Shown here in pieces: positions 9,247 through 19,423 of a stretch of DNA of 64,000 nt. The notes beneath the pieces are model-generated. The model ran no database searches. It saw only the letters and a list, made by a program, of their open reading frames with translations, and had not been told where the DNA came from. This DNA is from Echinicola sp. 20G (GTDB lineage: Bacteria > Bacteroidota > Bacteroidia > Cytophagales > Cyclobacteriaceae), in NCBI RefSeq assembly GCF_015533855.1, contig NZ_AP024154.1, forward strand, positions 3,044,501-3,108,500. The letters run 5' to 3'. Both the position numbers and the translations under genes were made by a program. Every line of letters begins with the position of its first letter. Within the stretch, counting starts at the first letter, position 1.

Positions 9247-11079
9247 TTATTCTATTTCAGTTAGGACAGGGGTATTGGGGTCGTATCCATTGTAGCCATA
9301 GTTTTGCTTTATCTGACCTTCTGTATTTGACAGTATTGCATTAATAGGTATCGGCCAATTAACATGGTAAGGGCTCATGGTATATGTGTCTCCATGTACT
9401 GTTGTAATTCCCTTGTTATAAAATTCATTTTTTTCCGATATTCGATCAAACCAGAAATTTTTATCTCCAAAGTTGGCTAGGTTATAGTTTTGGCCATTAT
9501 ACGCAGTTTTTCCAGTTTTCGCGAAAATGGATGCAATCCGGCTGAGTTCTGTGTTTCTTGGTTCTTCATAATACAGTTCTCTGGCCCTTTCATCCAGAAT
9601 GGTTCCAATATTTACCTCTGAAGGTTGATAATTTGAGGCACCTGCGCGACTGCGAACTTTATTAATGTCATTTGCAGCCAGGTCAGATTGCCCTTTCCAA
9701 TAATATGCTTCTGCTCTCAGCAAATAGGTTTCCGCTAATCTAAACACATACCAATCTGTATTGCCACCCCGCTGTGGATTATTGATGTTGTCTGGGATAA
9801 ATAATTTGTAATGTGGCCAGTCGAACCAATTTCTTATGGTATCTGTAGTTAACATCACACCCGATTCATCATAAAGTTGAAGGGGTTTTGCATAGCTTGG
9901 ATCATTTCCTTTTAGGGACTGGTTGTTATATACGAGATCTTCCATGGTCATCCAGTTACCTGGTGCATGTCTTAAATCATCATTGTCGTCCCAAATGGTG
10001 TTGGTAGAATACCAGGTTGCCCTGCAACGACCAATTCCTCTTCCATACATATCAGATAGGGGTATTTCGATTCCACTATTGCCGTTCATTCCAGTGTTTC
10101 CATTTGGGGTCTTGATGGCATTCGCTCCAGAAGCGGCATAAAAAGGTAGGGCTTGCCTCATGATCTGAATCCCTCCAAATAGATCGGTTGTGTTTCCCAC
10201 CACATCAGGTCTATCGATTAAAACATATAATACTTCTTTGTTATTTGGTAAAGACTTGTTTTCAGGTCTATGTAAATCCCAAATAACATTTTTTGATGGG
10301 TCGTTGGCATTTATTCCAAATCTTTCTGTCATTAGGGAGTGGTATCCTCCGTCAATTACGTTGCTGGCCGATAAAATAGCATCATCAAATTCTCCCAAAG
10401 AAAGATTTACCTTTGTGAGAAGGTGGCTTACAGCTCCCCTGGTGACCATACCCCTGTCAGCTTCTATAGGAACCCAATTTTCTGCAAACTCAAGATCCTC
10501 TTTGATTTTTCTTAGAATTATTTCTTTGTCTGTAGAGTAGAAATCCAATTTGGGAGATGTGATTTCATTTAGAATTAATGGAACATCCCCGAATTGATGA
10601 ACCAACCTATAGTACCTATATGCCCTATGCCATAATGCTGCTCCCAGTATTTCATTTCTCTCTTGTTCATTATCATACTCAACGTCATCGATTCTCGAAA
10701 TCACTGTGTTGGCATATTTGATGCCTTTGTACCCTTCATACCAGTATCTTCCAATCCGGTTGGAATTGGGGCTGTTAAGAGAGGCGTCAGGTTGAATTTG
10801 CAAATTCATGTTTTGTGCAGGGCCCGATTTATCCGTTGTTCCTTCTACGGCAACTTCTGAAAATATTAATTCTGTAATTATTGCCGGACCATCCCCATAA
10901 AATTCAGTATACCTTAAGTTCGCATCACATGCAACTATTCCAGAACGTAGCCCCTCTGGGGTGTTATAAGTGTTTTCTGGTGCATAGAATGAAAGTGGCT
11001 TGGGCGTAAGCCAGTCTTCAGAACAACCTAAGGTCATTGCCGAGATAAAAAGAATATATATATATGATGAATATTTCAT
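9247..11079 (-). CDS. SusD/RagB-family glycan-binding lipoprotein
   Basis: 610 residues. A lipoprotein signal ends at Cys19 (SAMTLGC-SEDW), placing the protein on the outer-membrane surface. The N-terminal TPR region is typical (GYKGIKYANTVISRID, LGAALWHRAYRYYRLVHQFGDVPL) and the C-terminal half carries WYVFRLAETYLLRAEAYYWKG and [18 protein letters not shown]. The partner SusC is 26 bases upstream on the same strand. Its C-terminal part closely resembles the partial SusD at the right edge of the window (shared [19 protein letters not shown] versus [19 protein letters not shown]), so the two loci are related by duplication. Confidence 0.95.
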   Translation of the reverse strand: MKYSSYIYILFISAMTLGCSEDWLTPKPLSFYAPENTYNTPEGLRSGIVACDANLRYTEFYGDGPAIITELIFSEVAVEGTTDKSGPAQNMNLQIQPDASLNSPNSNRIGRYWYEGYKGIKYANTVISRIDDVEYDNEQERNEILGAALWHRAYRYYRLVHQFGDVPLILNEITSPKLDFYSTDKEIILRKIKEDLEFAENWVPIEADRGMVTRGAVSHLLTKVNLSLGEFDDAILSASNVIDGGYHSLMTERFGINANDPSKNVIWDLHRPENKSLPNNKEVLYVLIDRPDVVGNTTDLFGGIQIMRQALPFYAASGANAIKTPNGNTGMNGNSGIEIPLSDMYGRGIGRCRATWYSTNTIWDDNDDLRHAPGNWMTMEDLVYNNQSLKGNDPSYAKPLQLYDESGVMLTTDTIRNWFDWPHYKLFIPDNINNPQRGGNTDWYVFRLAETYLLRAEAYYWKGQSDLAANDINKVRSRAGASNYQPSEVNIGTILDERARELYYEEPRNTELSRIASIFAKTGKTAYNGQNYNLANFGDKNFWFDRISEKNEFYNKGITTVHGDTYTMSPYHVNWPIPINAILSNTEGQIKQNYGYNGYDPNTPVLTEIE

Positions 11080-11105
11080 TTTGTTAGTCGTTTTGAGTTA
11101 CCAGA

Positions 11106-14100
11106 TTATAATGTAATGTCAATTCCCAAAGTAAATGACCTAGGGGTAGGGCCACTATTTTCTGGATCCCAATAAACCCAATCAGGGGAGAAGACTGCCA
11201 CGTTCCGTACGGTCATATATGCTTTGAAACGATTAAGCTTCAATTTTTCTGCAAGTGATTTAGGAGCAGAGTATGCTAATGAAATGTTATCTAAACGAAT
11301 GAAGTTTTTGGATCTGTAAATGTTGAAATTAGCACTTCCATTGCTCGAGTATAACCTTGCATAATCGTTTACAGGGTTTTCAGGAGTCCAATATGTTTGA
11401 ACAAAAGAGTTATTTCTATCCAGGAATCCAGAGTTGTTTTTTGCTTGATTATAGGTGTTTATGTGCCCTGAAGAAGCATAAAGCATAAATGAAGCATCGA
11501 AATATTTGAAAAAAGTGAATTTGTTACGAATAGACCATCTTATTTTGGGACGGTATTGGCCAATAAACTCCTTGTCATCATTGGTATACTGGTAATCTCC
11601 ATTTTTATCGTAAACCTTAAAATCCCCAGGCCTTACGCCATATTTTGAAGCTTCCTCAGCTTCATTTTCCTGCCAAACACCCAAGACCCTGTAATCCCAA
11701 ACTTCGCCAATAGCTCTGCCAATAAACCAACCATTGGAGATGTCGTCTGCCTCTTTTTGTCCGATAACATTGCCGTTTTCATCCAGAACGTCCTCCATGG
11801 TTCCATACAAACTCACTATTTTATTACTGTTAGTAGTGAAATTTCCGCTCGTACTCCATGAAAAATTTTCCCTTTTGATATTATTGGAAGTTAAAGTGAT
11901 TTCAATGCCTTTGTTTTTTACTTCGCCAAGATTATCCCAGACATTGCTAAAACCTAAAATATCCGGTAAACTTCGTTGCACAAGCAGGTTGCTTGTTGTT
12001 GATATATATGTTTCAATGTTACCTTCCAATATGTTTTTGAGAATGGAAAAGTCCAAACCTAGGTTATAAGATTCTGTTTCTTCCCATTTTAGGTTTCTGT
12101 TGTTCATTCTGTTAACATACAGCTGGGTGGATTGATAAAGCGTGCCGTCCAAGGAGGAGTACAGGTACTTGGAGGAATTTAGGTCGGTAAGTGCAACATA
12201 TCTTCCAATATCTCTATTTCCATTTGCTCCCCATGAGAACCTTAATTTCCCGTAATCCAGCCAGTCCAAATTGATGAAGGATTCATCGGAAAATACCCAG
12301 CCCAGCCCATAGGATGAAAAGGTTGCTCTTGGGCTCATTTGCCCAAATGCGGAGTAGCCGTCTCGACGTGTTGTGACTGTAAGTAGGTATTTGTCCTTAA
12401 AGGAATAAAAGAGTCGGCCCATTAAAGCATCCCCTGTACTGTATTCATCATTACTGGAAATCTCCGGCGTACTTCCTGATCCCATATTGTGATATCCCAA
12501 CCCATCATGTGGATCAAAACCTATGTTGCTCATTTGATCAGACCAGAATTGGTATTTTTCAGCATTCAACAAGCCTGTAAATTCCAAATGATGGTCCCCA
12601 AAAGTTTTTTTCCAGGAAAGTATGTTGTCCAATTGCCAATAATAAACCTGGTGGTTATACCTTCGTGCCCTGCCTCCCCGGGCTGTCCAATCAGGATGTT
12701 CGACAGACATATGTTCAAGGTCCCGGTGCCACTCAAGCCTTGGTGTAAAATTGGTTTGAAATGACAGGCCAAAAGGCAAGTTGAGCTTGGCATATAGAAC
12801 TGTGTTTAAAGTGTAGAAATCCCTTTTTTTATCAAGGTACTCCATACTTAAAAAAGGGTTTCTGGAATTTCCCCCTGGATCATCTTGTGGGCTGAATCGT
12901 AATGATCCATCTTCGTTGAACTCTGAACCCCAAGGAGAAGCTTGTGTAATTTGCCACCAATCTGCACTGACCTGACTCTCATCTCTTAATGCAAACTGAG
13001 TGTTGACCCCAACACTCAAGTAGTTGGTAACGTCCAGATCTACCTTTAGTCGTGATCTTATATTGGAAAATTTATCCCCTACAATAATACCTTCATTATC
13101 TAAATAGCCCAAAGACCAATAGTAGGAGGCATCCTCTTTTTTGCCTGAAATACTTATATTATAATCCTGGCGTTTTGCTGTTCTAAAGACTTTATCATAC
13201 CAGTTAATACTACGACCCAACTTATAGTTTTCGATTTCAATGGGCTGGAGACCGATTCTTGCTAACCAAACATCTATGGGGTCACCATCTGATCCATCAT
13301 AGGCTAACCAATCATCTACAGTGATGTCACTTGGAAGAGTTCTGGGATCAGAAAACTGAAAGGGCTGGTGGTTAACATTGATACTTTCCATAACGTCTTC
13401 CCTCCAACTTAGGAAATCATTTCCCTGATAAACCGGCATGTCATTGGCCAAGGTTGATAGCCCTACATTTGCATTGAAATTAATACTGGATTTTGGAGAT
13501 TTGGCGTTCTTGGTAGTGATTACAATTACCCCGCTAGCCGCTTTTGCCCCATATACTGCCGCCGAACTTGCATCCTTTAGAACATCCATTGTCTTGATGT
13601 CATTTGGGTTGATATCAGAAAGGTCCCCGTAATATATAACCCCGTCCAAAACGATTAAGGGAGAAGTGGAAGCATTCAATGAGTTTTGCCCCCGTATCCT
13701 AAAACTTGCATCAGTTCCTTTGGCAGAAGTACTGTAACCAACAACGTTTACTCCCGCAACATTACCTCTTAGAATGTCCTGAATGGCATTTGGATTTTCA
13801 TTTTCTAATTGTTCAGCCTCTACCTGGGAAATAGCCCCTGTTAAATCCCTTTTGTTCTGGGTACCATAGCCTATTACTACGACCTCCTCCAAGGATGAAA
13901 GGTCTTCTTCAAGGATGAGACTGAGGTGGCTTTCATTTGAAATTTGAATGCGTTGGGTCTGATAACCGATATATGAAATGATGAGTATGTTCCCGCTATC
14001 AGCTTGAATCGAAAATTCTCCATTGATATCGGAAACAGTTCCAGTGGTTGTTCCCTCAATCCTGATGGTAACCCCCGGAATAGGGATGTCATCTTTGTCC

Positions 14101-14528
14101 TTTATGGTCCCTGTAATCGTGGATTTTTGAATTTTTATTGGAATAGCCCCTTCAGATGAACTTTGTGAGCCCCTTGCAACATAAATTGAATTATTGACTT
14201 GTTTGAATCTTATTTTTTCCTTTTTTGCAATCTCAGTAAGAATTTCATTGACGGTTCTTTTCCCTCCTGAAACATGCACTTCCCTTTCTTCAAGCTTTAA
14301 GCTTTGGGGATACACGAAATAATAGTCAGTTTCCTTTTCTAAATAAAGGAAGAAATCTTTGACCTTCCAGTTATGGCCTTCTAGCGTGATATAGGTTTTG
14401 TCTATGGGTTTTATTTGTGCATTAATATTGCTGGCCATTAAGGTTGATAGGCAGAAAATTTGCAAAATAGATGCATACAGCAGGTTTTTGGATACCATCT
14501 TTATTAGGTACAGTAGTTTTAATTTCAT
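11106..14528 (-). CDS. SusC/RagA TonB-dependent outer-membrane transporter with STN domain
   Basis: 1140 residues. After the signal peptide, residues about 45-105 form an STN domain (KVKDFFLYLEKETDYYFVYP, EILTEIAKKEKIRF), the signalling module that contacts a FecR anti-sigma factor. A carboxypeptidase-regulatory-like domain follows (ITGTIKDKDDIPIPGVT ... ISYIGYQTQ), then the TonB box region EEVVVIGYGTQNKRDLTGAI, the plug (PLIVLDGVIY, ASSAAVYGAKAASGVIVITT) and a beta barrel to the C-terminus. Presence of the STN domain together with fecR and an ECF sigma gene directly upstream indicates substrate-sensing trans-envelope regulation of this locus. Confidence 0.97.
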   Translation of the reverse strand: MKLKLLYLIKMVSKNLLYASILQIFCLSTLMASNINAQIKPIDKTYITLEGHNWKVKDFFLYLEKETDYYFVYPQSLKLEEREVHVSGGKRTVNEILTEIAKKEKIRFKQVNNSIYVARGSQSSSEGAIPIKIQKSTITGTIKDKDDIPIPGVTIRIEGTTTGTVSDINGEFSIQADSGNILIISYIGYQTQRIQISNESHLSLILEEDLSSLEEVVVIGYGTQNKRDLTGAISQVEAEQLENENPNAIQDILRGNVAGVNVVGYSTSAKGTDASFRIRGQNSLNASTSPLIVLDGVIYYGDLSDINPNDIKTMDVLKDASSAAVYGAKAASGVIVITTKNAKSPKSSINFNANVGLSTLANDMPVYQGNDFLSWREDVMESINVNHQPFQFSDPRTLPSDITVDDWLAYDGSDGDPIDVWLARIGLQPIEIENYKLGRSINWYDKVFRTAKRQDYNISISGKKEDASYYWSLGYLDNEGIIVGDKFSNIRSRLKVDLDVTNYLSVGVNTQFALRDESQVSADWWQITQASPWGSEFNEDGSLRFSPQDDPGGNSRNPFLSMEYLDKKRDFYTLNTVLYAKLNLPFGLSFQTNFTPRLEWHRDLEHMSVEHPDWTARGGRARRYNHQVYYWQLDNILSWKKTFGDHHLEFTGLLNAEKYQFWSDQMSNIGFDPHDGLGYHNMGSGSTPEISSNDEYSTGDALMGRLFYSFKDKYLLTVTTRRDGYSAFGQMSPRATFSSYGLGWVFSDESFINLDWLDYGKLRFSWGANGNRDIGRYVALTDLNSSKYLYSSLDGTLYQSTQLYVNRMNNRNLKWEETESYNLGLDFSILKNILEGNIETYISTTSNLLVQRSLPDILGFSNVWDNLGEVKNKGIEITLTSNNIKRENFSWSTSGNFTTNSNKIVSLYGTMEDVLDENGNVIGQKEADDISNGWFIGRAIGEVWDYRVLGVWQENEAEEASKYGVRPGDFKVYDKNGDYQYTNDDKEFIGQYRPKIRWSIRNKFTFFKYFDASFMLYASSGHINTYNQAKNNSGFLDRNNSFVQTYWTPENPVNDYARLYSSNGSANFNIYRSKNFIRLDNISLAYSAPKSLAEKLKLNRFKAYMTVRNVAVFSPDWVYWDPENSGPTPRSFTLGIDITL

Positions 14529-14627
14529 AATTTTAACATGTTTTATTGATAATTGACTTCTTTAAAGCATCAGGGTAAAAAGTTCATTTGGCGATGGAGT
14601 TTTACCCTGTTTTGTTTTTCATAGGCG

Positions 14628-15623
14628 CTATTTTTTTATTGTTACATTTTTATCATTTATTTCAAATTTAAAATCCATAGAAAAGGAGAGTCCGGATAGA
14701 ATACTTTCCAAATTTTCATTAGCAAAAGTCCCGGAAATCCTTTGGCTTGTATCTATGTTTAAAATTGAAATTTCAACTCCATACCATCTTTCGAGGGTGG
14801 AAAAAATATCGTTTAACGATTTATTGTCAATAGTGATTTTTCCTTCCTTCCAGGCAGTTAAACTATATGGATCAAACGAACCGATTTTAATACTGCCATT
14901 ATCCCGTGAATCAAGGGTTGCGTCTTGACCTGGATTTAAAATTATCTTATCATTTGAGGATTCAACACTAACTTTGCCCTCTATTAGTGCCACTTGGGTA
15001 TGGTCGTGTCTTGAAATGATATTAAAAGAAGTACCCAAAGCCGTAGTCTCAATTTTACCTGAGGAGACCTTGAACGGCTTACTCTTATTGGGAGCAATTT
15101 CAAAATAGGCTTCACCGTCCAAGGTTACTTTTCGATCATTTTTTCCAAAATCCTGGGGTAAAGAAATTTCTGAAATTGAGTTGAGAATGATTTTACTTTT
15201 GTCGGGGAGGATTAATGTTAGTTTTTCTCCTGGCCCTGTGGATCGAGTCATTAGTGGTCTTGCAGTAGAGGTGTTTTGGATGCTTGCTGGCTGATTGTTC
15301 ACCATATATAAAATAGCATAGCCTGCAAAGAGTATAAATACTATGATAGCAGCAAATTTTCTGTACTCTTGCCAGATCCGTCTGATAAAATTGTGACTTT
15401 TGGACTCACCCCTTTGATTTATTTTATCGTGAATTTTTAGAAGTACCGGGAGAAAGGGTTTATCCTTTTTGTTAATTTCCAGACCAAATTGATCCCAATC
15501 ATTTTTAAGGATCCGTTTAAGCTCTCTTTGGGAATCAGGCCTTGAAAGCCAATAATGAACCTCTTTCTTTTCTTCTTCAGAAAGTTGATTATTGATTAGT
15601 TTGTATAAAGTCTTTTTTTCCAA
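14628..15623 (-). CDS. FecR-family anti-sigma factor
   Basis: 331 residues. The cytoplasmic N-terminus (about 1-90) would bind the ECF sigma factor. One membrane helix lies near residues 92-112 (AAIIVFILFAGYAILYMV). The periplasmic FecR domain follows (RSTGPGEKLTLILPDKSKI, VTLDGEAYFEIAPNKSKPF, TTALGTSFNI, SLTAWKEGKITIDNKSL), and the last 70 residues form the small DUF4974-type domain that docks to the transporter's STN domain. It lies between the sigma gene and the STN-bearing SusC, the canonical order. Confidence 0.93.
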   Translation of the reverse strand: MEKKTLYKLINNQLSEEEKKEVHYWLSRPDSQRELKRILKNDWDQFGLEINKKDKPFLPVLLKIHDKINQRGESKSHNFIRRIWQEYRKFAAIIVFILFAGYAILYMVNNQPASIQNTSTARPLMTRSTGPGEKLTLILPDKSKIILNSISEISLPQDFGKNDRKVTLDGEAYFEIAPNKSKPFKVSSGKIETTALGTSFNIISRHDHTQVALIEGKVSVESSNDKIILNPGQDATLDSRDNGSIKIGSFDPYSLTAWKEGKITIDNKSLNDIFSTLERWYGVEISILNIDTSQRISGTFANENLESILSGLSFSMDFKFEINDKNVTIKK

Positions 15624-15726
15624 TGTATTCTTAATAAAATGGCTCTTTTATAGAATACACGAATGAATGATGGTTTACTTAATGAAAAGTGAATTTTTAT
15701 TAAAAAATAATTTAAAAACCTGTAAA

Positions 15727-16314
15727 TCAGGTAAATAAATGTATTAGGAATAAGGAAGTGATCCCAGTACTCTTTAAAAGTTGACTTTTTAAATTTTTGG
15801 TGGCCAAGTAAATATGGTGCTCAATCGTCCTTTTTGATAAATTCAGCTTTTTAGCAATTTGAGCATTTGACAAACCCTCCAGTTTACTGAGCTTGAAAAC
15901 TTGTTGCTGTACTTCAGGTAATTCTGAAATTAAATGTAAAACCTTAATTTCAAGTTCTTCAAATACCAAATTATTGATTGCCTTGCTTTCAATGATTACT
16001 GCTGTATCTGGAGCATCATCTAGTTGTAACTTTTCATGACTATCCCGAATTAAATTGATCAAACTGTTTTTGACAGATTTAAATAAGTATGCCCTGAAAC
16101 TTTTGTTTGAATCTAGCCTTCCCCTGTTTTCCCAAATTCTAATAAATACCTCCTGAACAGCTTCTTCCGCTTCAATGGGATCCTTAATATAGGATACGGC
16201 AAATGCCATGAGATGATTGATATATCTAAAATACAGTTCATCAAAAGCAAAGATATCTCCTTGTCTAAGTAGTAATATTAACTCTTTTTCACCATGGTCT
16301 TTTAAGGGTCTCAT
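15727..16314 (-). CDS. ECF RNA polymerase sigma factor (sigma-70 family, FecI-like)
   Basis: 195 residues. Region 2 spans about residues 20-90 (FDELYFRYINHLMAFAVSYI, EAEEAVQEVFIRIWENR) and region 4 about 125-175 (LPEVQQQVFKLSKLEGLSNA, then a helix-turn-helix ending KRTIEHHIYLATKNLK). It is the first gene of the fecI-fecR-susC-susD cluster and presumably directs transcription of susCD when the FecR partner is released. It ends about 100 bases before fecR. It belongs to the Bacteroidota-specific FecR-paired ECF group by context. Confidence 0.95.
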   Translation of the reverse strand: MRPLKDHGEKELILLLRQGDIFAFDELYFRYINHLMAFAVSYIKDPIEAEEAVQEVFIRIWENRGRLDSNKSFRAYLFKSVKNSLINLIRDSHEKLQLDDAPDTAVIIESKAINNLVFEELEIKVLHLISELPEVQQQVFKLSKLEGLSNAQIAKKLNLSKRTIEHHIYLATKNLKSQLLKSTGITSLFLIHLFT

Positions 16315-17892
16315 TTATGAAATATGGCTTTTGATTGGTCGTCACGAGGACAACAAGGCTATTAGGATTTATTCCCAAAAATTATTAAAGATATTTTAAT
16401 TTTAAAATATAATATTAGCTAATAAAGCTATAACTTCTAATCTCAGTCGATAAATTCCTTGATTGAGCTTGAAAACTTAGTATTTGTGAAAATGTTACCT
16501 GATTGACCTCATTGATGCCAAAGATCTTAAATCACTTCTTAAGTAGTTGGAAATCATAAGTTATTGATTACTTAATTAAACCAATCATTTGGATATCCTC
16601 TTAGTCTTTACCGGTAAAACTTTGGATATATATTATATGTGATCATGTGATGTTGGGGTATTGATGTTTTATTGGTGAAGGATTTTTGAGTTGTTAACGT
16701 TAATGAAGCTACCCAATATCCGGTTTTGATTTTATATTGAACAAATCTTGATCGGGAGTTAAATCCAGTATTTTAGGTTAAGGTAGGTTGGTATTATTAA
16801 GGACATAGGATCTATTTTGTATCCAATAAATATTATTTCTACTGTTTTATATTGTCCCAATCTTTTGACTTATTTGTTCAATCAATATTAAGGTTGGTCA
16901 TTTTTCATAATAGATAAGTTCAAGCCACCAACTTGTTAGCCCTTCAAAGAAATGGTTAAGCCATATCGTTGTAAATTTTAGAATAGGGTGGATTCAGTTT
17001 AGTTTGAGGTGGTCACTTGGCCACAGCAAGATGTAGTTTTGTATACAAAACCATCTTTTCAGCCTCCAAAGTCGGTGGAAAGGTGCTCGGGACTCGCAGC
17101 CTTTTGACGGCAGAAAACTGTGGCTATAATAGTTGATAAGTGTTGTTGCCGATCTAGGTAAAAGTCAACTTTAACAGTTCAACTAGGATAGGAGAAACGG
17201 TGATCATCTGTTGTTTTTTATGACGGATTCATTGGTATCCACTCCACCTTTCTGCAAATATATTCCGGTCAGGAAAACGGTCAAGGGCAAGTGAATGCTT
17301 CCTGCCGCCAGCACCCTTGACCTTTATTCCTTCCCGTGATTAAGTGGCATCCAAGAGGAGTGAATGAAGGGAGGTTTGGTCATAATTTAAGTTTCAATAG
17401 GGAGTTTAAAAGGGGACAAATTGGCGATGATAAATTAAATGTGGTTTTTAGGATATTGTTTGTTGTGAAATTGTACTTTTTATGAAAATCATTGACCCAA
17501 AGGTCAGGGTATCCCCAGCTTTACCCCAGCTTTGATGTAGCTTTGCCCCAGCTTTGGTGTAGGGTTGCTATAGGGAAGAGAGAAGAGGGAAGTTTGAAGT
17601 GGGAAGAGGGAAGTGGGAAGTACGAAGTTTGAAGAGGAGAGTCTGGTAGCTGTGGTGCTTGGATAAGGTAAGTATGGTCCACAGATGAATGGGATAAACA
17701 CGGATGGTAGGTGGTGGGAAGAGGAAAGTTTGAAGTGGGATGTACGAAGATTATCTAGGGTAAACTGGCTAAGGATCTTGAATCTGTTTTGGGTATTTCA
17801 AATGCCCGTTATGGTTGAGTCTGGATTGCAAATCAAGATTAGTGAAGTAGGAAGTGGTAAATGTCGCAAAGTTTAGCTGATGGGATAACTGG
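16315..17892. other. Long non-coding stretch with low-complexity DNA
   Basis: About 1.6 kb without a supportable gene. It contains a near-palindrome around GTTTTGTATACAAAAC (17030-17050), a short tandem array of CCCAGCTTT-like units (17514-17556), and GA-rich low-complexity DNA built from GGGAAGT/GAAGTTTGAAG motifs (17572-17760). Near 17800-17840 is a piece of an interspersed element (TTCAAATGCC ... GATTGCAAATC) that recurs at 18820-18861. Confidence 0.6.
17572..17760. repeat. GA-rich low-complexity repeat
   Basis: Imperfect tandem copies of GAAGTTTGAAG, GGGAAGAGGGAAGT and GAAGTACGAAG. A shorter copy with the same words occurs at 18728-18755, just after the MauE-like gene. Any reading frame through it gives only a repetitive Ser/Pro/Phe-rich peptide, which argues that it is not coding. 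Confidence 0.6.
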
Positions 17893-18044
17893 GTTTCCAC
17901 CTTTCCAAATTCCTTTAATAAATGGCTCCTGCGATAACTTTTCATGACCAGAAAAGGAGCCACTTTTTCGTACACTGATAAATCCAATTTGTAGTACCTG
18001 TCGAACTCCCTTTTTAGGGCTTCAGGGCTTAAAAATTTTTCCAT
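17893..18044 (-). pseudogene. Crp/Fnr-family regulator, N-terminal fragment
   Basis: From the ATG at 18044 about 50 residues read as the start of a cyclic-nucleotide-binding-fold regulator: LKREFDRYYKLDLSVYEKVA and then FLVMKSYRRSHLLKEFGKVE, matching the opening helix and first beta turn of Bacteroidota Crp/Fnr proteins. After GKVE the frame runs into the interspersed repeat and shows no more of the fold or the DNA-binding wing. I read it as a truncated remnant. It is divergent to the MauE-like gene. Confidence 0.55.
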
Positions 18045-18297
18045 AACACACCTTCTTCCTACTTCTCCTTGCCAGAAGTAATGCTCAGTATTAAATAACA
18101 TCGGCTGTAAACATAATAAAAACAGGCATTTACTCCAATTGGTGCTATTAGGATTTGTCAGGATTTTCATGTTTTCTGTCATCTGACAGTAATTGTGTAA
18201 AAAATGCAAAATAATGTTTGTATAGTTTTATTTGTTTCGATTTAGTGCTTAAATTTTTTTCATATTAAACCTCAAATCAGAAGTCAAAGCCAGTCAA

Positions 18298-18732
18298 ATG
18301 AAAAGTTTTATAAGAACATATACCGAACTGATCCCATTGTTGATCGCTTTCTTATTTGCCTATACAGCGGTCAGCAAAGTGTATGATTGGCAGGGCACTG
18401 AGATTGCCCTTAGAAATCAGGTTTTCCCCTTGTGGATGGTAGAAGGACTGCTGTGGGGCTTGCCAGCAATGGAGTTGACCGTAGCCATCATGGTGCTGAC
18501 CCAGAAATGGCGCAGAAGAGGGATGTGGGCATCTTTTGGATTGATGGTCACTTTTACGGGCTACCTGGGACTGGTGATCCTGAACGTATTCGATAGAGTG
18601 CCCTGCAGCTGTGGGGGAATACTGAGTGGTTTGGGATGGGAGGAGCATCTGGTGTTTAATCTTACGGTGCTGGTGTTGATGGTGGTATGGGTAATGATGT
18701 ACGAAGCAGGAAGGTTGAATAGGAGAACTTGA
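18298..18732 (+). CDS. MauE/DoxX-like membrane protein with CxC motif
   Basis: 144 residues with four hydrophobic helices (about 10-30, 45-65, 75-97, 112-130). The start SFIRTYTELIPLLIAFLF and the SKVYDWQ segment match the MauE/DoxX family, whose members help move reducing equivalents or mature disulfides across the membrane. The CSCGG motif sits after helix 3 (VFDRVPCSCGGILSGLGW), a plausible redox-active pair. It heads a + strand pair with a DUF6520 peptide and lies beside a SusCD-TlpA cluster, so a shared periplasmic redox role is likely. Confidence 0.75.
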   Translation: MKSFIRTYTELIPLLIAFLFAYTAVSKVYDWQGTEIALRNQVFPLWMVEGLLWGLPAMELTVAIMVLTQKWRRRGMWASFGLMVTFTGYLGLVILNVFDRVPCSCGGILSGLGWEEHLVFNLTVLVLMVVWVMMYEAGRLNRRT

Positions 18733-18844
18733 AGTACGAAGCGGGAAGTTTGAAGCCTGCCTGGCGGCAGACAGGTAGGAAGTTTTCCACAGTGAGGAAT
18801 GAGGAATTGGAAAGCGGCATTTCAAATGCCTGTGATTTATGGGG

Positions 18845-18861
18845 CCAGATTGCAAATCTGG
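18845..18861. repeat. Palindromic interspersed repeat
   Basis: CCAGATT-GCA-AATCTGG is a 17-base palindrome. Together with the preceding TTTCAAATGCC it repeats, in diverged form, at 17797-17836. It has the look of a REP-type element often seen between genes in this phylum. Confidence 0.45.
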
Positions 18862-19086
18862 ACCAGCATTGAGACAAACATAAAAAAGTTAATAGGCCAT
18901 CCACTGCTCAAAGCCAAGCTACAGCGGCAGATTTTTAATAACGAATAGAAAAAAGATATACACGGCCAGTGAAGGCACGAGGTGCTTGCCTGGCATCAGC
19001 AGGGGGAAGAAATCCGGCCGTCCCTCTCGGAAGGTCCACGAAACCAAAACGACCGGAGTTCAATGTTCATATTAATATATAAAATT

Positions 19087-19371
19087 ATGAAACTTAACAT
19101 TTTAAATCTAGTTAAAGGCGGGGTTTTTCTCTTCGCCATCTTGGCTGCGTTTGCATTTACGCAGCCCGTGGACATGGACGAGCCCAGGTTCGGACAGTCC
19201 GGAAGTGAGTGGTACGATGTGACCAATGTTGAAATTGGGCCTGGAGATGACCAGTACCAATGTACGGGAACCACCAGCCAGTGCCTCTACGAGGATGCTT
19301 CCACCGCCAATCCCGTAGCAGGTGCCTTGGGTAACTTCGAACCGGGTGATGACCTGGATCCAATCCCATAG
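19087..19371 (+). CDS. DUF6520-family exported peptide
   Basis: 94 residues from the ATG at 19087; the frame extends upstream, but this start gives the expected signal peptide (LVKGGVFLFAILAAFAFTQP). The mature part is acidic and carries a two-cysteine segment QYQCTGTTSQCLY, the hallmark of the DUF6520 family of small Bacteroidota secreted proteins. It follows the MauE-like gene and is followed at once by a terminator. The two cysteines and the redox-type neighbours suggest a disulfide-bearing secreted product; the function is unknown. Confidence 0.7.
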   Translation: MKLNILNLVKGGVFLFAILAAFAFTQPVDMDEPRFGQSGSEWYDVTNVEIGPGDDQYQCTGTTSQCLYEDASTANPVAGALGNFEPGDDLDPIP

Positions 19372-19390
19372 CCTTTGGTTGCTCAATGGT

Positions 19391-19421
19391 AAAGGGAAGC
19401 GAATACCGCTTCCCTTTTTTT
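19391..19421. terminator. Bidirectional rho-independent terminator
   Basis: AAAGGGAAGCG (19391-19401) pairs perfectly with CGCTTCCCTTT (19407-19417) around a 5-base loop and is followed by a T-run to 19421. It ends the DUF6520 transcript. Because the arm begins with an A-run and the convergent susD gene stops at 19424, it could serve both strands. Confidence 0.85.
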
Positions 19422-19423
19422 GT

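Noticed and set aside
17504..17701. 65-codon minus frame in the GA-rich region
   Set aside because: Low-complexity Ser/Pro/Phe/Leu peptide produced by simple repeats.
18126..18150. CCAATTGGTGCTATTA resembling the reversed CRISPR repeat near the Crp/Fnr remnant
   Set aside because: It is one base short, lacks the handle, has no partner copy and lies 15 kb from the cas genes. The match is short enough to be chance.
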